Assembly (NCBI GenBank): GCA_963664585.2 | Contig: CAXXEO010000002.1 | Location: 1 to 64,000, forward strand | Source of the DNA: G963664585 sp963664585 | GTDB lineage: Bacteria; Bacillota; Clostridia; Oscillospirales; Ruminococcaceae | Direction: 5' to 3' | DNA length: 64,000 bases | Shown: positions 8,813 to 17,181 of the stretch, one piece after another | Layout of the letters: each line of letters starts with the position of its first letter | Position numbering within the stretch: the stretch's first letter is position 1 | Notes under the pieces: generated by a model | The model's input: the letters and a program-made list of their open reading frames with translations, nothing else | Database searches by the model: none | Told to the model about the DNA's origin: nothing | Translations under genes and position numbers: made by a program

Positions 8813-8985
8813 CTTAAACCTCCATTCGTCGGCGTCCAGCGCCGCACATTGTAATTGTTTTGAAACCTCTGCACACAGCAAGTAAATTTAGAAGTTCTTT
8901 GCTATGTCCAACTTTGCGCCGCAAGGTGCCTGTTTCAGACTATCCTTGGCAGACCCCTTTAATCGGTCATACATTGGTTTCATTT

Positions 8986-9204
8986 TTATTTTGATCTCCA
9001 GGTTATACGTCCCTTGGTAAGGTCATAAGGGGATATCTCCAGCGTAACCTTGTCACCCGGCAATATTTTAATGAAGTTCATCCGGAGCTTGCCGGAAATA
9101 TGAGCCAATAGCCTATGCCCACCGGGCAGTTCAACCATAAATTGTGCATTTGGCAGCGATTCTACGACCGTGCCTTCTATCTCGATTACATCTTCCTTAG
9201 ACAA
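8986..9204 (-). CDS. infA: Translation initiation factor IF-1
   Basis: An OB-fold factor that occupies the A site during initiation. Starting from a TTG at 9204 preceded by GAGGG it has 72 residues, exactly the family length, and opens with (M)SKEDVIEIEGTVVESLPNA. The GGHRLLAHISGKLR core is intact. The start overlaps the end of the KOW gene by 8 bases, suggesting translational coupling. About 170 bases of uncoded sequence follow before rpmJ. Confidence 0.96.
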   Translation of the reverse strand: MSKEDVIEIEGTVVESLPNAQFMVELPGGHRLLAHISGKLRMNFIKILPGDKVTLEISPYDLTKGRITWRSK

Positions 9205-9469
9205 GTTTGTACCCTCCCTCTGATAACGAGTCCCCGCCATTATATGCCCGAAGCGCTTTCAAAAGCGAACGGTTCCCCACAAAAAGGTCCATATTCATGA
9301 CGTCGGCTGTTGGCCTCAGGTGCTTTATCCTCTTCTTTTTCGGCCGCTCTAGCGGCCTCACCTTGCCATCGGCAATATAGGCGTAGTCGCCCTCAAGCCG
9401 AAGGACCAGGTAGAAACGGTCCTTGTCACGCCCTGCAGCGCTTTTTACCACGCTTCCCCGGGTCATCAA
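9197..9469 (-). CDS. KOW-domain RNA-binding protein (L14e/L27e-like)
   Basis: A 90-residue basic protein with an N-terminal KOW fold (GSVVKSAAGRDKDRFYLVL) and a PKKKRIKHLRPT stretch typical of the L14E/L6E/L27E-like proteins that Firmicutes carry at this place. The role is presumed ribosome-associated but is not established. The TTG at 9469 has GGAGG 9 bases upstream; the next codon is ATG at 9466 and could be used instead. The GGAGG is inside the last codons of map, and the 3' end overlaps infA. Confidence 0.8.
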   Translation of the reverse strand: MMTRGSVVKSAAGRDKDRFYLVLRLEGDYAYIADGKVRPLERPKKKRIKHLRPTADVMNMDLFVGNRSLLKALRAYNGGDSLSEGGYKLV

Positions 9470-9471
9470 GG

Positions 9472-10233
9472 CTATACACCTCCCAACGGTTCGGTCAATA
9501 TCACCGGGCCTTGGGAGGTAATGGCGATGGTGTGTTCAAAATGAGCGGAAAGTCCACCAAATTTTGTCTTCACCGTCCACCCGTCAGGCAGCACCTTTAT
9601 ATCCGGTCCGCCGATGTTGACCATTGGCTCGATAGCCAGGGTCATCCCTGAGATCAGTCTCGGCCCGTGTCCGGCAACCCCATAGTTTGGAATTTCCGGC
9701 GCTTCATGCAGGCTTTTACCTACGCCGTGTCCCACATATTCTCTGACAACGGAGTAGCCTTGCTCTTCGAGAAAGACTTGGATGGCCTGGGATATATCCC
9801 CAATTCTTCCGTCAACAACCGCCTTTTCAATCCCTTTGTAAAGAGAGATTCTTGTAGCATTAATCAGGGCCTGGGCTTCATAGGAGATCTTTCCCGCACC
9901 AAAGGTGGCTGCGTTATCTCCGTGGAAACCTTGATAAACAGCACCAACATCAATGCTTACAATGTCCCCTTCTTCAATCACCCGGCGGTGGGAGGGAATG
10001 CCGTGGATAACCTCATCATTGATGGATATGCAGGCACTTGCCGGAAAACCGCCGTATCCCAAAAAGGATGGTTTTGCGCCCTGGGATAGGATGTAGTCGT
10101 AGATGAGCTTATCAAGTTTGCCTGTGGTAATGCCAGGTTTTACCGCGGCGCCAGCCAGTGCCAGCACCTCGGCCGAAATCTGACATGCACGGCGCATCGT
10201 CTTAAGCTCGTTCTTTGTCTTAAGGATTACCAT
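9472..10233 (-). CDS. map: Methionine aminopeptidase, type I
   Basis: Removes the initiator methionine in the cytosol. It has 253 residues. Metal ligands are visible: two Asp in SIDVGAVYQGFHGDNAAT, His in EYVGHGVGKSLHE, Glu in LAIEPMVN and Glu near the end in AHFEHTIAIT. No N-terminal zinc-finger extension is present, so this is the short type Ia form. The start overlaps the end of adk by 14 bases. Confidence 0.97.
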   Translation of the reverse strand: MVILKTKNELKTMRRACQISAEVLALAGAAVKPGITTGKLDKLIYDYILSQGAKPSFLGYGGFPASACISINDEVIHGIPSHRRVIEEGDIVSIDVGAVYQGFHGDNAATFGAGKISYEAQALINATRISLYKGIEKAVVDGRIGDISQAIQVFLEEQGYSVVREYVGHGVGKSLHEAPEIPNYGVAGHGPRLISGMTLAIEPMVNIGGPDIKVLPDGWTVKTKFGGLSAHFEHTIAITSQGPVILTEPLGGV

Positions 10234-10867
10234 GGAACGCCTCCAGCACTTTTATTGTCTGAAGTGTGGTGTTATCAATCGTTCCTGTTGCATCCACCGT
10301 GTGAAGCTTCCCTTTGTCCACATAATAATGTATGAGTGGCTCGGTAAGCTCATGGTATACCTCCAGACGCTCATTGATTGTCTCGGGTGTATCGTCTTTA
10401 CGGCGGGTCAGCTTGTGACCGCAACGATCACAGATTCCCTTCACCGCAGGAGGTTTATGCTCAGTATGATAGCTTGCACGACAGTTTTCGCAGACGATAC
10501 GTCCGATAAGACGTTCTTTGATTGTCTCATCATCAGCTTCAACATTGATCACAATATCGATAGAAACTCCAAGATTTTCAAGCGTAATGGCCTGTGACAG
10601 TGTGCGCGGAAAGCCATCAAGGATAAAACCGTTCTTGCAGTCCTCGAGGACTATGCGTTCTTCCACAAGTCCAACCACCAGTTCATCGGGCAGCAAGTGA
10701 CCCTGATCCATGAAGCTTTTGGCCTTTTGCCCCAACGGGCTTTCTTTTTTCATCGCTTCACGAATCATGGCACCGGTGCCGATAATGGGAATGTTGAAGA
10801 ATTTGCTGATAATTTCGGCTTGGGTACCTTTGCCGGCACCCGGAGCTCCTAAAATAATCACTTTCAT
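10220..10867 (-). CDS. adk: Adenylate kinase
   Basis: Interconverts AMP, ADP and ATP. It has 215 residues starting MKVIILGAPGAGKGTQAE with the P-loop at residues 7-14. The lid domain has four cysteines in a C-x2-C...C-x2-C zinc site (residues about 127-150), common in Gram-positive enzymes. The DGFPRTL AMP site is intact. ATG 10867 is preferred by homology; the ribosome site is weak and translation is probably coupled to secY, whose stop lies 15 bases upstream. Confidence 0.97.
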   Translation of the reverse strand: MKVIILGAPGAGKGTQAEIISKFFNIPIIGTGAMIREAMKKESPLGQKAKSFMDQGHLLPDELVVGLVEERIVLEDCKNGFILDGFPRTLSQAITLENLGVSIDIVINVEADDETIKERLIGRIVCENCRASYHTEHKPPAVKGICDRCGHKLTRRKDDTPETINERLEVYHELTEPLIHYYVDKGKLHTVDATGTIDNTTLQTIKVLEAFHGNP

Positions 10868-10882
10868 TTCAATCAACTCATT

Positions 10883-12190
10883 CTATTCAAGGAAGCCCTT
10901 GTAATGGCGCATCATCATCTGGGATTCCAGTTGTCTGACTGTATCAAGTGCAACGCCGACAATAATGATGATTGAGGTACCACCCAAAGCAATGTTGATT
11001 TCTGTAACCGCGCCGAGTCCGATTGGAAGGATGGCGATAACCGCCAGAAAGATACCGCCCATAAAGGTGGTCTTGGCTACAACCTTTCCGATAAAATCGG
11101 AAGTGGGCTTGCCGGGGCGGATTCCGGGGATAGTTCCGCTGTTTTTACGGATATTATTGGCAATTTCTATTGGATTATATTGCACTGCTACATAAAAGTA
11201 GTTGAAGGCCATAATCAGCACAAAATAGAAGAGCGCATACCAAACCGTGTTATAGTTGAACGCATTCAAGAACTTATAAACCCATGAGGTTTCTGCTATA
11301 TTCGTAAAGCTCTTGATTGTTCCAGGTACAGACAGCAGGGTAGAGGCGAAGATAACCGGTAGAACGCCCGACATGTTGACCTTGATGGGAATGAAGGTGG
11401 ACTGGCCTCCGTACATCTTTCTCCCAACAACTCTCTTGGCATATTGGACTGGTATGCGGCGCTCGGCATTGGTCATCAGGATGATGAAGCCGATCAGCAC
11501 TACAAATACAAAACCCATGGCTGGAAGAGAGAAGAAGTATTTGGTTTCTCCACTCATGGCCTGCTTTAAATAGGCAATTACTTTGTTTACGAGCGCTGGG
11601 CCGCGGGAAATAATACCAATGAATAGAATTAATGAAATACCGTTGCCGATGCCTTTTCTGTCAATCTGTTCGCCGAGGAAAACAACAAGCATGGCGCCTG
11701 CCGTAAAGGCGAAGACTATGACTAGCCCGACAAACCACCCGGTCAAACCGCTCTTATAGGATACCGCGCCCATATTGCGAAGCATGACACAGTATGCGGT
11801 GGCCTGTAAAAGTGACAGTGCGACGACAGTATAGCGTGTAATCTTATCCAGCTTTTTCTTACCCTCTTCGCCACCATCCTTGGCAAGATGCTCAAGGTAG
11901 GGGATGGCGACGGTGAGAAGCTGAATCACGATCGAAGCCGTAATATAAGGTGATATGCTCAAGGCGAACAGCGTGCACTTGGCGAAGGAACCACCGGAGA
12001 GGATATCGATATATCCTAGCAGGTTTCCAGCTCCTGCCTCGCTGGACAGCATGCTTTTGAGCGCGCTGGGATCCAGAAATGGAACCGGTATGACTGAACC
12101 GACTCTGAAAAAGAGGATAATCATCAACGTGAAGATAATCTTCTTTCTGAGGTCCTCAATCCGCCACGCGTTTCTTAAGGTCTCAAGCAT
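10883..12190 (-). CDS. secY: Preprotein translocase subunit SecY
   Basis: The channel-forming membrane protein of the Sec translocon, 435 residues with ten predicted membrane segments. Family landmarks are FFRVGSVIPVPFLD near residue 30, the plug and second helix region ILSGGSFAKCTLFALSISPY, and ERRIPVQYAKRVVGRKMYGG before the cytosolic C5 loop. The ATG follows the rplO stop directly, with no gap, so it is translationally coupled. Confidence 0.98.
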   Translation of the reverse strand: MLETLRNAWRIEDLRKKIIFTLMIILFFRVGSVIPVPFLDPSALKSMLSSEAGAGNLLGYIDILSGGSFAKCTLFALSISPYITASIVIQLLTVAIPYLEHLAKDGGEEGKKKLDKITRYTVVALSLLQATAYCVMLRNMGAVSYKSGLTGWFVGLVIVFAFTAGAMLVVFLGEQIDRKGIGNGISLILFIGIISRGPALVNKVIAYLKQAMSGETKYFFSLPAMGFVFVVLIGFIILMTNAERRIPVQYAKRVVGRKMYGGQSTFIPIKVNMSGVLPVIFASTLLSVPGTIKSFTNIAETSWVYKFLNAFNYNTVWYALFYFVLIMAFNYFYVAVQYNPIEIANNIRKNSGTIPGIRPGKPTSDFIGKVVAKTTFMGGIFLAVIAILPIGLGAVTEINIALGGTSIIIIVGVALDTVRQLESQMMMRHYKGFLE

Positions 12191-12631
12191 CTACTTCACC
12201 TCGGCCTTTCCGCCCGCCTTTTCTATCTTCTCTTTGGCGGACTCGGAAAACGCTTTCACATTGACTGTGAGATTTTTGGTGATTTCGCCGCGGCCCAGAA
12301 TCTTGATACCATCGTAGGTCTTTTTCAGAATTCCGGCGTCGACAATCGCCTTCTCATCTACCACTGTTCCGTTCTCGAATCTCTCGAGGTCGGATACGTT
12401 AATGGAAGCATATTTTGTACCAAAAATATTCTTGAAGCCCCTCTTTGGCAAACGTCTCTGAAGAGGCATCTGGCCGCCTTCGAATCCGGGACGGACACCG
12501 CCGCCCGATCTGGCGTTCTGGCCCTTGTGGCCCTTACCAGCGGTCTTGCCATTTCCTGAACCTGTTCCGCGGCCTTTTCTATATGACTTATGGGTCGAGC
12601 CGGGAACCGGTGAAAGCTCGTGTAGTTTCAT
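12191..12631 (-). CDS. rplO: 50S ribosomal protein L15
   Basis: A late-assembly 23S-binding protein, 146 residues. The glycine- and basic-rich N-terminus (GSTHKSYRKGRGTGSGNGKT) and the QMPLQRRLPKRGFKN box are diagnostic. It lies between rpmD and secY with a purine-rich site before the ATG. Confidence 0.98.
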   Translation of the reverse strand: MKLHELSPVPGSTHKSYRKGRGTGSGNGKTAGKGHKGQNARSGGGVRPGFEGGQMPLQRRLPKRGFKNIFGTKYASINVSDLERFENGTVVDEKAIVDAGILKKTYDGIKILGRGEITKNLTVNVKAFSESAKEKIEKAGGKAEVK

Positions 12632-12648
12632 CCTTTACGCACCCCCTT

Positions 12649-12825
12649 CTACTCTTCGGTAATCTGGACGAGGTGGATTATGCTAGCAATCTTACCCCTT
12701 GTGGCGGCGTTGTCCGGCTGAAGCGTGACATCGCCGATCCTGTGAAGGCCAAGGGAGTTTGCTGTGGCTATATGCCTGTCTAAACGGCCAACTAGGCTTT
12801 TTACCAGCTTAATTTTAACTGCCAT
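12649..12825 (-). CDS. rpmD: 50S ribosomal protein L30
   Basis: A 58-residue protein reading MAVKIKLVKSLVGRLDRHIA, then a typical GLHRIGDVTLQPDN segment; this is the full bacterial L30 length. The ATG at 12825 is preceded by AGGAGGG. It fills the otherwise empty gap between rpsE and rplO and completes the spc-operon order. Confidence 0.96.
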   Translation of the reverse strand: MAVKIKLVKSLVGRLDRHIATANSLGLHRIGDVTLQPDNAATRGKIASIIHLVQITEE

Positions 12826-12838
12826 GGAGCATACCCTC

Positions 12839-13339
12839 CTAACCTATAATTTCTTTGGCAGACTTACCACGCATAGCGGCTACCTCATCGAGGTTCCTCA
12901 GGGAGCTAAGTCCATTGATGGTCGCTGTAACGACATTGCAGGGATTGTTAGAGCGCAGGCACTTTGTCCTGATGTCCTTAATACCGGCAACTTCCAAAAC
13001 AGCGCGAACAGGGCCGCCGGCGATAACTCCGGTTCCCTGGGGAGCGGGCTTTAAGAGCACACGTCCTGCTCCAAAAATACCAATTACTTCATGCGGTATC
13101 GTTGTGCCCCTCAGTGACACCTTCTTAAGGTTTTTCTTCGCATCCTCGATGCCTTTTCTGATGGCCTCGGGAACCTCGGAAGCCTTGCCAAGTCCAAAGC
13201 CAACTGTGCCGTTGCCGTCGCCGACAACCACAAGGGCCGCAAACTTGAATATACGACCGCCCTTAACCGTCTTTGATACGCGGTTAATGGCTACTACTCT
13301 CTCCTTAAGGTCGAGTGTCGATGCATCTATTCGAACCAA
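12839..13339 (-). CDS. rpsE: 30S ribosomal protein S5
   Basis: A decoding-accuracy protein of 166 residues. The S5 N-terminal double-stranded RNA-binding domain shows VVAINRVSKTVKGGRIFKFA and VVGDGNGTVGFGLGKASEVP; the C-terminal domain shows GTGVIAGGPVRAVLEVAGI. Translation starts at a TTG with GGGAGGG upstream. Confidence 0.98.
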   Translation of the reverse strand: MVRIDASTLDLKERVVAINRVSKTVKGGRIFKFAALVVVGDGNGTVGFGLGKASEVPEAIRKGIEDAKKNLKKVSLRGTTIPHEVIGIFGAGRVLLKPAPQGTGVIAGGPVRAVLEVAGIKDIRTKCLRSNNPCNVVTATINGLSSLRNLDEVAAMRGKSAKEIIG

Positions 13340-13354
13340 ATCTATCCCTCCCTT

Positions 13355-13714
13355 TTAGAATTGGAGTCCACCCTCGCGGGCGCCCTCTGCCAGTTCTTTT
13401 ACACGTCCGTGGTACACATAGCCGCCACGGTCAAATACAACTTTGCTGATTCCCTTATCCTGGGCACTTTTAGCAACCGCTATACCAACCTTGTGAGCAG
13501 CTTCTTTGTTACCGCCGCATCCGTCAAAATCTTTGTCCAATGTCGACGCCGCCGCCAGGGTTACACCGGCTACGTCGTCAATTATCTGGGCGTAGATATT
13601 CTTTCCGGAGCGGTATACATTGAGACGTGGGCACTCGGCTGTGCCGCTTACCTTCTGGCGGACACGGATGTGCCGCTTCAGCCTGCCTTCATTACTGTTA
13701 GGCTTATTGATCAT
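13355..13714 (-). CDS. rplR: 50S ribosomal protein L18
   Basis: 5S rRNA-binding protein, 119 residues. It has the basic RLKRHIRVRQKVSGT opening, RLNVYRSGKNIYAQIIDD, and ends with VVFDRGGYVYHGRVKELAEG, all typical. GGAGTGAG precedes the ATG. Confidence 0.98.
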   Translation of the reverse strand: MINKPNSNEGRLKRHIRVRQKVSGTAECPRLNVYRSGKNIYAQIIDDVAGVTLAAASTLDKDFDGCGGNKEAAHKVGIAVAKSAQDKGISKVVFDRGGYVYHGRVKELAEGAREGGLQF

Positions 13715-13733
13715 GTCTATCTCACTCCTTTAT

Positions 13734-14279
13734 CTACTTCTTGCCCTTGCCGGCCTTACCTTCCTTACGGATGACAACCTCGCCGACATATCTGATTCCC
13801 TTGCCCTTATATGGCTCGGGTGGGCGCTTTTCACGAACTTCGGCCGCGAACTGGCCTACCTTTTGCTTATCTGGGCCCTTGATGCTGATCTTATTGGGGG
13901 CGGGAACCTCGATGGTGATGCCGTCAATCTCAGGCATAATCACCTGATGGGAATATCCCAGAGTCATCACGAGGTTAGTCCCCTGTTTGGCGGCACGGTA
14001 GCCAACGCCCTGAATCTCAAGATCCTTGGCAAAGCCTGTGGAAACGCCATCCACCATATTGGCAACAAGCGTTCTGGTCAGGCCGTGAAGGCTTTTGTGC
14101 TTGAGATCTTCTGAGGGTCTGTTGACGTGTACCACGCCATCCTCCATAGTAATCGCCATAGAGGGATCAAAGCTCTGGTTCAGGGTGCCTTTCGGTCCCT
14201 TGACGGTAACATGATTGCCGTCGATCTTCACCTCAACACCGGCGGGTATGGAGATTGTCTTTCTTCCTATACGAGACAT
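13734..14279 (-). CDS. rplF: 50S ribosomal protein L6
   Basis: Large-subunit protein near the factor-binding site, 181 residues. Two alpha-L-like repeats are present: MSRIGRKTISIPAGVEV at the start and the C-terminal KRPPEPYKGKGIRYVGE box. Purine-rich site before the ATG; 15 bases after rpsH-side neighbour. Confidence 0.98.
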   Translation of the reverse strand: MSRIGRKTISIPAGVEVKIDGNHVTVKGPKGTLNQSFDPSMAITMEDGVVHVNRPSEDLKHKSLHGLTRTLVANMVDGVSTGFAKDLEIQGVGYRAAKQGTNLVMTLGYSHQVIMPEIDGITIEVPAPNKISIKGPDKQKVGQFAAEVREKRPPEPYKGKGIRYVGEVVIRKEGKAGKGKK

Positions 14280-14293
14280 TTTCTCTTTCCCCC

Positions 14294-14692
14294 CTACCAG
14301 ATGAAGGCAAGCACTTCGCCGCCAACATTCTGTTTCTTAGCTTCTTTATCGGTCATCACACCATGCGATGTAGAAAGTATTGCAATGCCCAGACCCTTCA
14401 TGACGCGGGGTATCTCCTCACAGCTGGCATAGATGCGAAGACCCGGCTTGGATACACGGCGAAGGCCTGTAATTACCTGGGACTTACTGGGTCCGTATTT
14501 CAGGGTGATGTGAACCATACCCTGCTTGCCGTCTTCAACGACGGAAAAGCTTTTTATATACCCTTCATCCAACAGAATTTGGGCAATCGCCTTCTTCATA
14601 TTGGAACCAGGGACATCAACCGTGTCGTGCTTGGCTGCGCTCGCATTTCTGATACGAGTCAGCATATCCGCGATGGAATCGGTGATATTCAT
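14294..14692 (-). CDS. rpsH: 30S ribosomal protein S8
   Basis: A 132-residue central-domain 16S-binding protein, regulator of the spc operon in E. coli. Landmarks are DSIADMLTRIRNASAAKH and the C-terminal GIAILSTSHGVMTDKEA. AAGGAGG lies upstream of the ATG. Confidence 0.98.
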   Translation of the reverse strand: MNITDSIADMLTRIRNASAAKHDTVDVPGSNMKKAIAQILLDEGYIKSFSVVEDGKQGMVHITLKYGPSKSQVITGLRRVSKPGLRIYASCEEIPRVMKGLGIAILSTSHGVMTDKEAKKQNVGGEVLAFIW

Positions 14693-14713
14693 GCCGTCAA
14701 CCTCCTTTGCCTA

Positions 14714-14899
14714 TTACCAGCTTGCCTTTTTTACGCCGGGGATAAAGCCCTTGTGTGCCAGTTCTCTGAAGCAGATACGGCAAACACCATATTTGCGCAG
14801 ATATGCGTGGGGCCTGCCGCAGATCTTACACCTGTTGTAAGCACGGGTGGAGAACTTAGGCTCCAACTTCTGCTTAATTTTCAAAGACATTTTAGCCAT
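14714..14899 (-). CDS. rpsZ: 30S ribosomal protein S14, zinc type
   Basis: A 61-residue S14 of the C+ (zinc-binding) type: CKICGRPH and CRICFREL give the four cysteines. This short form is typical of Gram-positives. GGAGGAG precedes the ATG; it lies between rplE and rpsH. Confidence 0.97.
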   Translation of the reverse strand: MAKMSLKIKQKLEPKFSTRAYNRCKICGRPHAYLRKYGVCRICFRELAHKGFIPGVKKASW

Positions 14900-14913
14900 C
14901 GAAATTCTCCTCC

Positions 14914-15453
14914 TTACTTCGCAAAGGGCGCACCCATAAGGGTGAGCAGCTCTTTCGCTTCTTCGTCTGTTTTTGCCGTGGTAACAAAGGCTATATCCAT
15001 TCCACGGACCTTGTCGATCTTATCAAATTCAATCTCTGGAAAAACAAGCTGCTCTTTGAGTCCAAAGGAATAATTTCCTCTTCCGTCAAAGCCGTTGGGG
15101 TTGATCCCCCTGAAGTCGCGAACACGCGGAAGCGCAACGTTGAAAAGTCTGTCCAAAAACTCGTACATCTTTTCACCGCGCAGCGTTACCTTTGCGCCGA
15201 TTGTCATGCCCTCTCTGAGCTTGAAGTTGGCTACCGACTTTTTCGCCTTACAGGCGAGTGCCTTTTGGCCGGTTATCTTGCCAAGATCACTTGCTATGGC
15301 CTCGAAAATCTTCTGGTTGTCCCTGGCCTCGCCACAGCCCACGTTCACCACGATCTTCTCCAGCTTAGGGATCTGCATGACGCTTTTGTAGCCAAACTTC
15401 TTGAAAAGGGTGCCGGCTACGTCATTTTTATAAAGGTCTTTTAACCTTGCCAT
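14914..15453 (-). CDS. rplE: 50S ribosomal protein L5
   Basis: 5S rRNA-binding protein of the central protuberance, 179 residues. It has IPKLEKIVVNVGCGEA, LRGEKMYEFLDRL and the RGINPNGFDGRGNYSFGLKE loop. GAGGAGG precedes the ATG. Confidence 0.98.
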   Translation of the reverse strand: MARLKDLYKNDVAGTLFKKFGYKSVMQIPKLEKIVVNVGCGEARDNQKIFEAIASDLGKITGQKALACKAKKSVANFKLREGMTIGAKVTLRGEKMYEFLDRLFNVALPRVRDFRGINPNGFDGRGNYSFGLKEQLVFPEIEFDKIDKVRGMDIAFVTTAKTDEEAKELLTLMGAPFAK

Positions 15454-15471
15454 GTTTTAATCCTCCTCACC

Positions 15472-15789
15472 TTAGAATGTCGCGCCGCAGGCCTTGCACA
15501 GGCGCTGCTTGCTGCCATCGCTCAAAATCTTGTGTGCCAGCCTTGTGGGTTTGTTACAGTGGGGGCAGATCAGCATCGCTTTGCAAGCGTACTGTGCGCC
15601 CTCAACCTTAATAATTCCGCCCTGGTCGCCCATTTTACGTGGCTTCACATGTTTGGTTGCAATGTTGACGCCCTCGACAATGATCTTTCCTTCGCTTGGG
15701 CTGACCTCCATTACCTTACCAGACTTACCTTTATCCTTGCCGGATATCATGACGACCGTGTCGCCTTTTTTGACATGAAGCTTATTCAC
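15472..15789 (-). CDS. rplX: 50S ribosomal protein L24
   Basis: Assembly-initiating protein of the large subunit, 105 residues with an N-terminal KOW motif (VKKGDTVVMISGKDKGKSGK). The C-terminal part has a CPHC...C..C set of cysteines, a zinc ribbon seen in many Firmicutes L24. Translation starts at GTG 15789, with GGAGGTG upstream. Confidence 0.97.
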   Translation of the reverse strand: MNKLHVKKGDTVVMISGKDKGKSGKVMEVSPSEGKIIVEGVNIATKHVKPRKMGDQGGIIKVEGAQYACKAMLICPHCNKPTRLAHKILSDGSKQRLCKACGATF

Positions 15790-15804
15790 CGTTCGTCACC
15801 TCCG

Positions 15805-16173
15805 TTAAAGTACTTCGGGAGCAAGGCTTAAAATCTTCAGGTAGTCCTTCTCACGAAGTTCTCTGGCTACCGGTCCAAAAATACGCGTGCCCCTGGGGTT
15901 TTTATCTTCCTTAATGAGAACCGCTGCGTTTTCGTCGAAGCGGATATAGCTTCCGTCCTCACGGCGCAGGCCCTTGGCCGAGCGCACAATGACAGCTTTC
16001 ACTACTTCACCCTTCTTGACGGTGCCACCCGGTGTTGCCTTCTTGACAGAGGCAACGATCACATCGCCAATGGCGGCATAACGTTTTCTTGTTCCGCCAA
16101 GTACCCTGATACACATAAGCTCTTTCGCGCCTGTGTTATCAGCTACCTTTAGATAGGATTGCATCTGTATCAC
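15805..16173 (-). CDS. rplN: 50S ribosomal protein L14
   Basis: A 122-residue interface protein, highly conserved: SYLKVADNTGAKELMCIRVL at the start and REKDYLKILSLAPEVL at the end. The start is GTG 16173 (giving MIQMQSYLK, full family length) with GGAGG 10 bases upstream. Confidence 0.98.
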   Translation of the reverse strand: MIQMQSYLKVADNTGAKELMCIRVLGGTRKRYAAIGDVIVASVKKATPGGTVKKGEVVKAVIVRSAKGLRREDGSYIRFDENAAVLIKEDKNPRGTRIFGPVARELREKDYLKILSLAPEVL

Positions 16174-16280
16174 TGGGGGATTCCTCCTTTTCGGTTACTG
16201 CCGATCTGCCCGGATCAGTTTGGCTGATCTCTATCCGTGACCGTTTACACGGACGCTCATACCGGCTTATTTCAAAGTAC

Positions 16281-16538
16281 TTATTTCGCCTTTTCGAGAA
16301 CCTCGGTCACGCGCCATCTCTTGTCCTTGGAAAGAGGGCGGGTTTCCATAATCTCCACCTTGTCGCCGACACCACATACGTTCATTTCGTCGTGGGCCTT
16401 AAACTTTACGGTGCGCTTAATGATCTTCTTGTAAAGCGGATGCTTGACATTGTCCTGCACGGCCACAACAACGGTCTTATCCATTTTGTCGCTGACAACC
16501 ACGCCGTTTCTTGTCTTTCTTAGGTTTCTTTCACTCAC
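16281..16538 (-). CDS. rpsQ: 30S ribosomal protein S17
   Basis: OB-fold 16S-binding protein, 85 residues. The GTG at 16538 (MSERNLRKTRNGVVVSDK) has GGAGG 8 bases upstream and gives the normal length; a longer frame to 16559 would include the ribosome site in the coding region. KMDKTVVVAVQ is the family core. About 107 bases without a gene separate it from rplN. Confidence 0.96.
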   Translation of the reverse strand: MSERNLRKTRNGVVVSDKMDKTVVVAVQDNVKHPLYKKIIKRTVKFKAHDEMNVCGVGDKVEIMETRPLSKDKRWRVTEVLEKAK

Positions 16539-16561
16539 GCTAAAGTTCCTCCTTCCCACGA

Positions 16562-16759
16562 CTAGTTGGCGCCAAGCTCTTTTTGTCTGATAACCGTCTT
16601 CACCTTGGCGATATCCTTCTTAACAATAGCTAATCTCATCGGATTGTCAAGCTGATGAACGGTGTGCTGAAACCGCAGGTTGAAAAGCTCGGCTTTGAGG
16701 TCGCCCAGCTTCTGGCTCAGCTCATTCAGGGAAAGCTCTCTGATCTCTGAAGCCTTCAT
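16562..16759 (-). CDS. rpmC: 50S ribosomal protein L29
   Basis: A 65-residue two-helix protein of the tunnel exit (docking site for SRP and trigger factor with L23): LNELSQKLGDLKAELFNLRF and an RLAIVKKDIAKVKTV helix. Its ATG shares one base with the rplP stop (TAATG), so translation is coupled. Confidence 0.97.
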   Translation of the reverse strand: MKASEIRELSLNELSQKLGDLKAELFNLRFQHTVHQLDNPMRLAIVKKDIAKVKTVIRQKELGAN

Positions 16760-17181
16760 TACTTTTCACCATCCTGACTTTTCATCACAAATTTACATTT
16801 AATTGGCAGCTTATGTGCGGCGAGGCGCATGGCTTCACGGGCATCTGCCTCGGGTACGCCGCCTATTTCAAACATAATTCTGTCCGGCTTAACAACCGCT
16901 ACCCAGTACTCAGGGGAACCTTTACCAGATCCCATGCGGGTCTCGGCCGGCTTTTCAGTGACAGGCTTGTCAGGGAATATCTTGATCCATACCTGACCGC
17001 CGCGCTTGATATAACGGGTCATGGCGATACGGGCGGCCTCAATCTGGTTGGATGTGATCCAAGCCGGCTCAAGAGCCTGTAAGCCATATTCTCCATTGGA
17101 CAATGTGTTGCCACGGGTGGCTCTGCCGGTCATGCGGCCACGATGTACCCTGCGGTACTTTACTCTCTTAGGCAGAAGCAT
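16759..17181 (-). CDS. rplP: 50S ribosomal protein L16
   Basis: A-site tRNA-contacting protein, 140 residues: MLLPKRVKYRRVHRGRM, then GLQALEPAWITSNQIEAARI and RMGSGKGSPEYWVAVVKPDR. It overlaps rpsC and rpmC by one base each. Confidence 0.98.
   Translation of the reverse strand: MLLPKRVKYRRVHRGRMTGRATRGNTLSNGEYGLQALEPAWITSNQIEAARIAMTRYIKRGGQVWIKIFPDKPVTEKPAETRMGSGKGSPEYWVAVVKPDRIMFEIGGVPEADAREAMRLAAHKLPIKCKFVMKSQDGEK

Noticed and set aside
12764..13054. Plus-strand frames across the ribosomal cluster
   Set aside because: All are antisense shadows of conserved ribosomal genes without their own ribosome sites.
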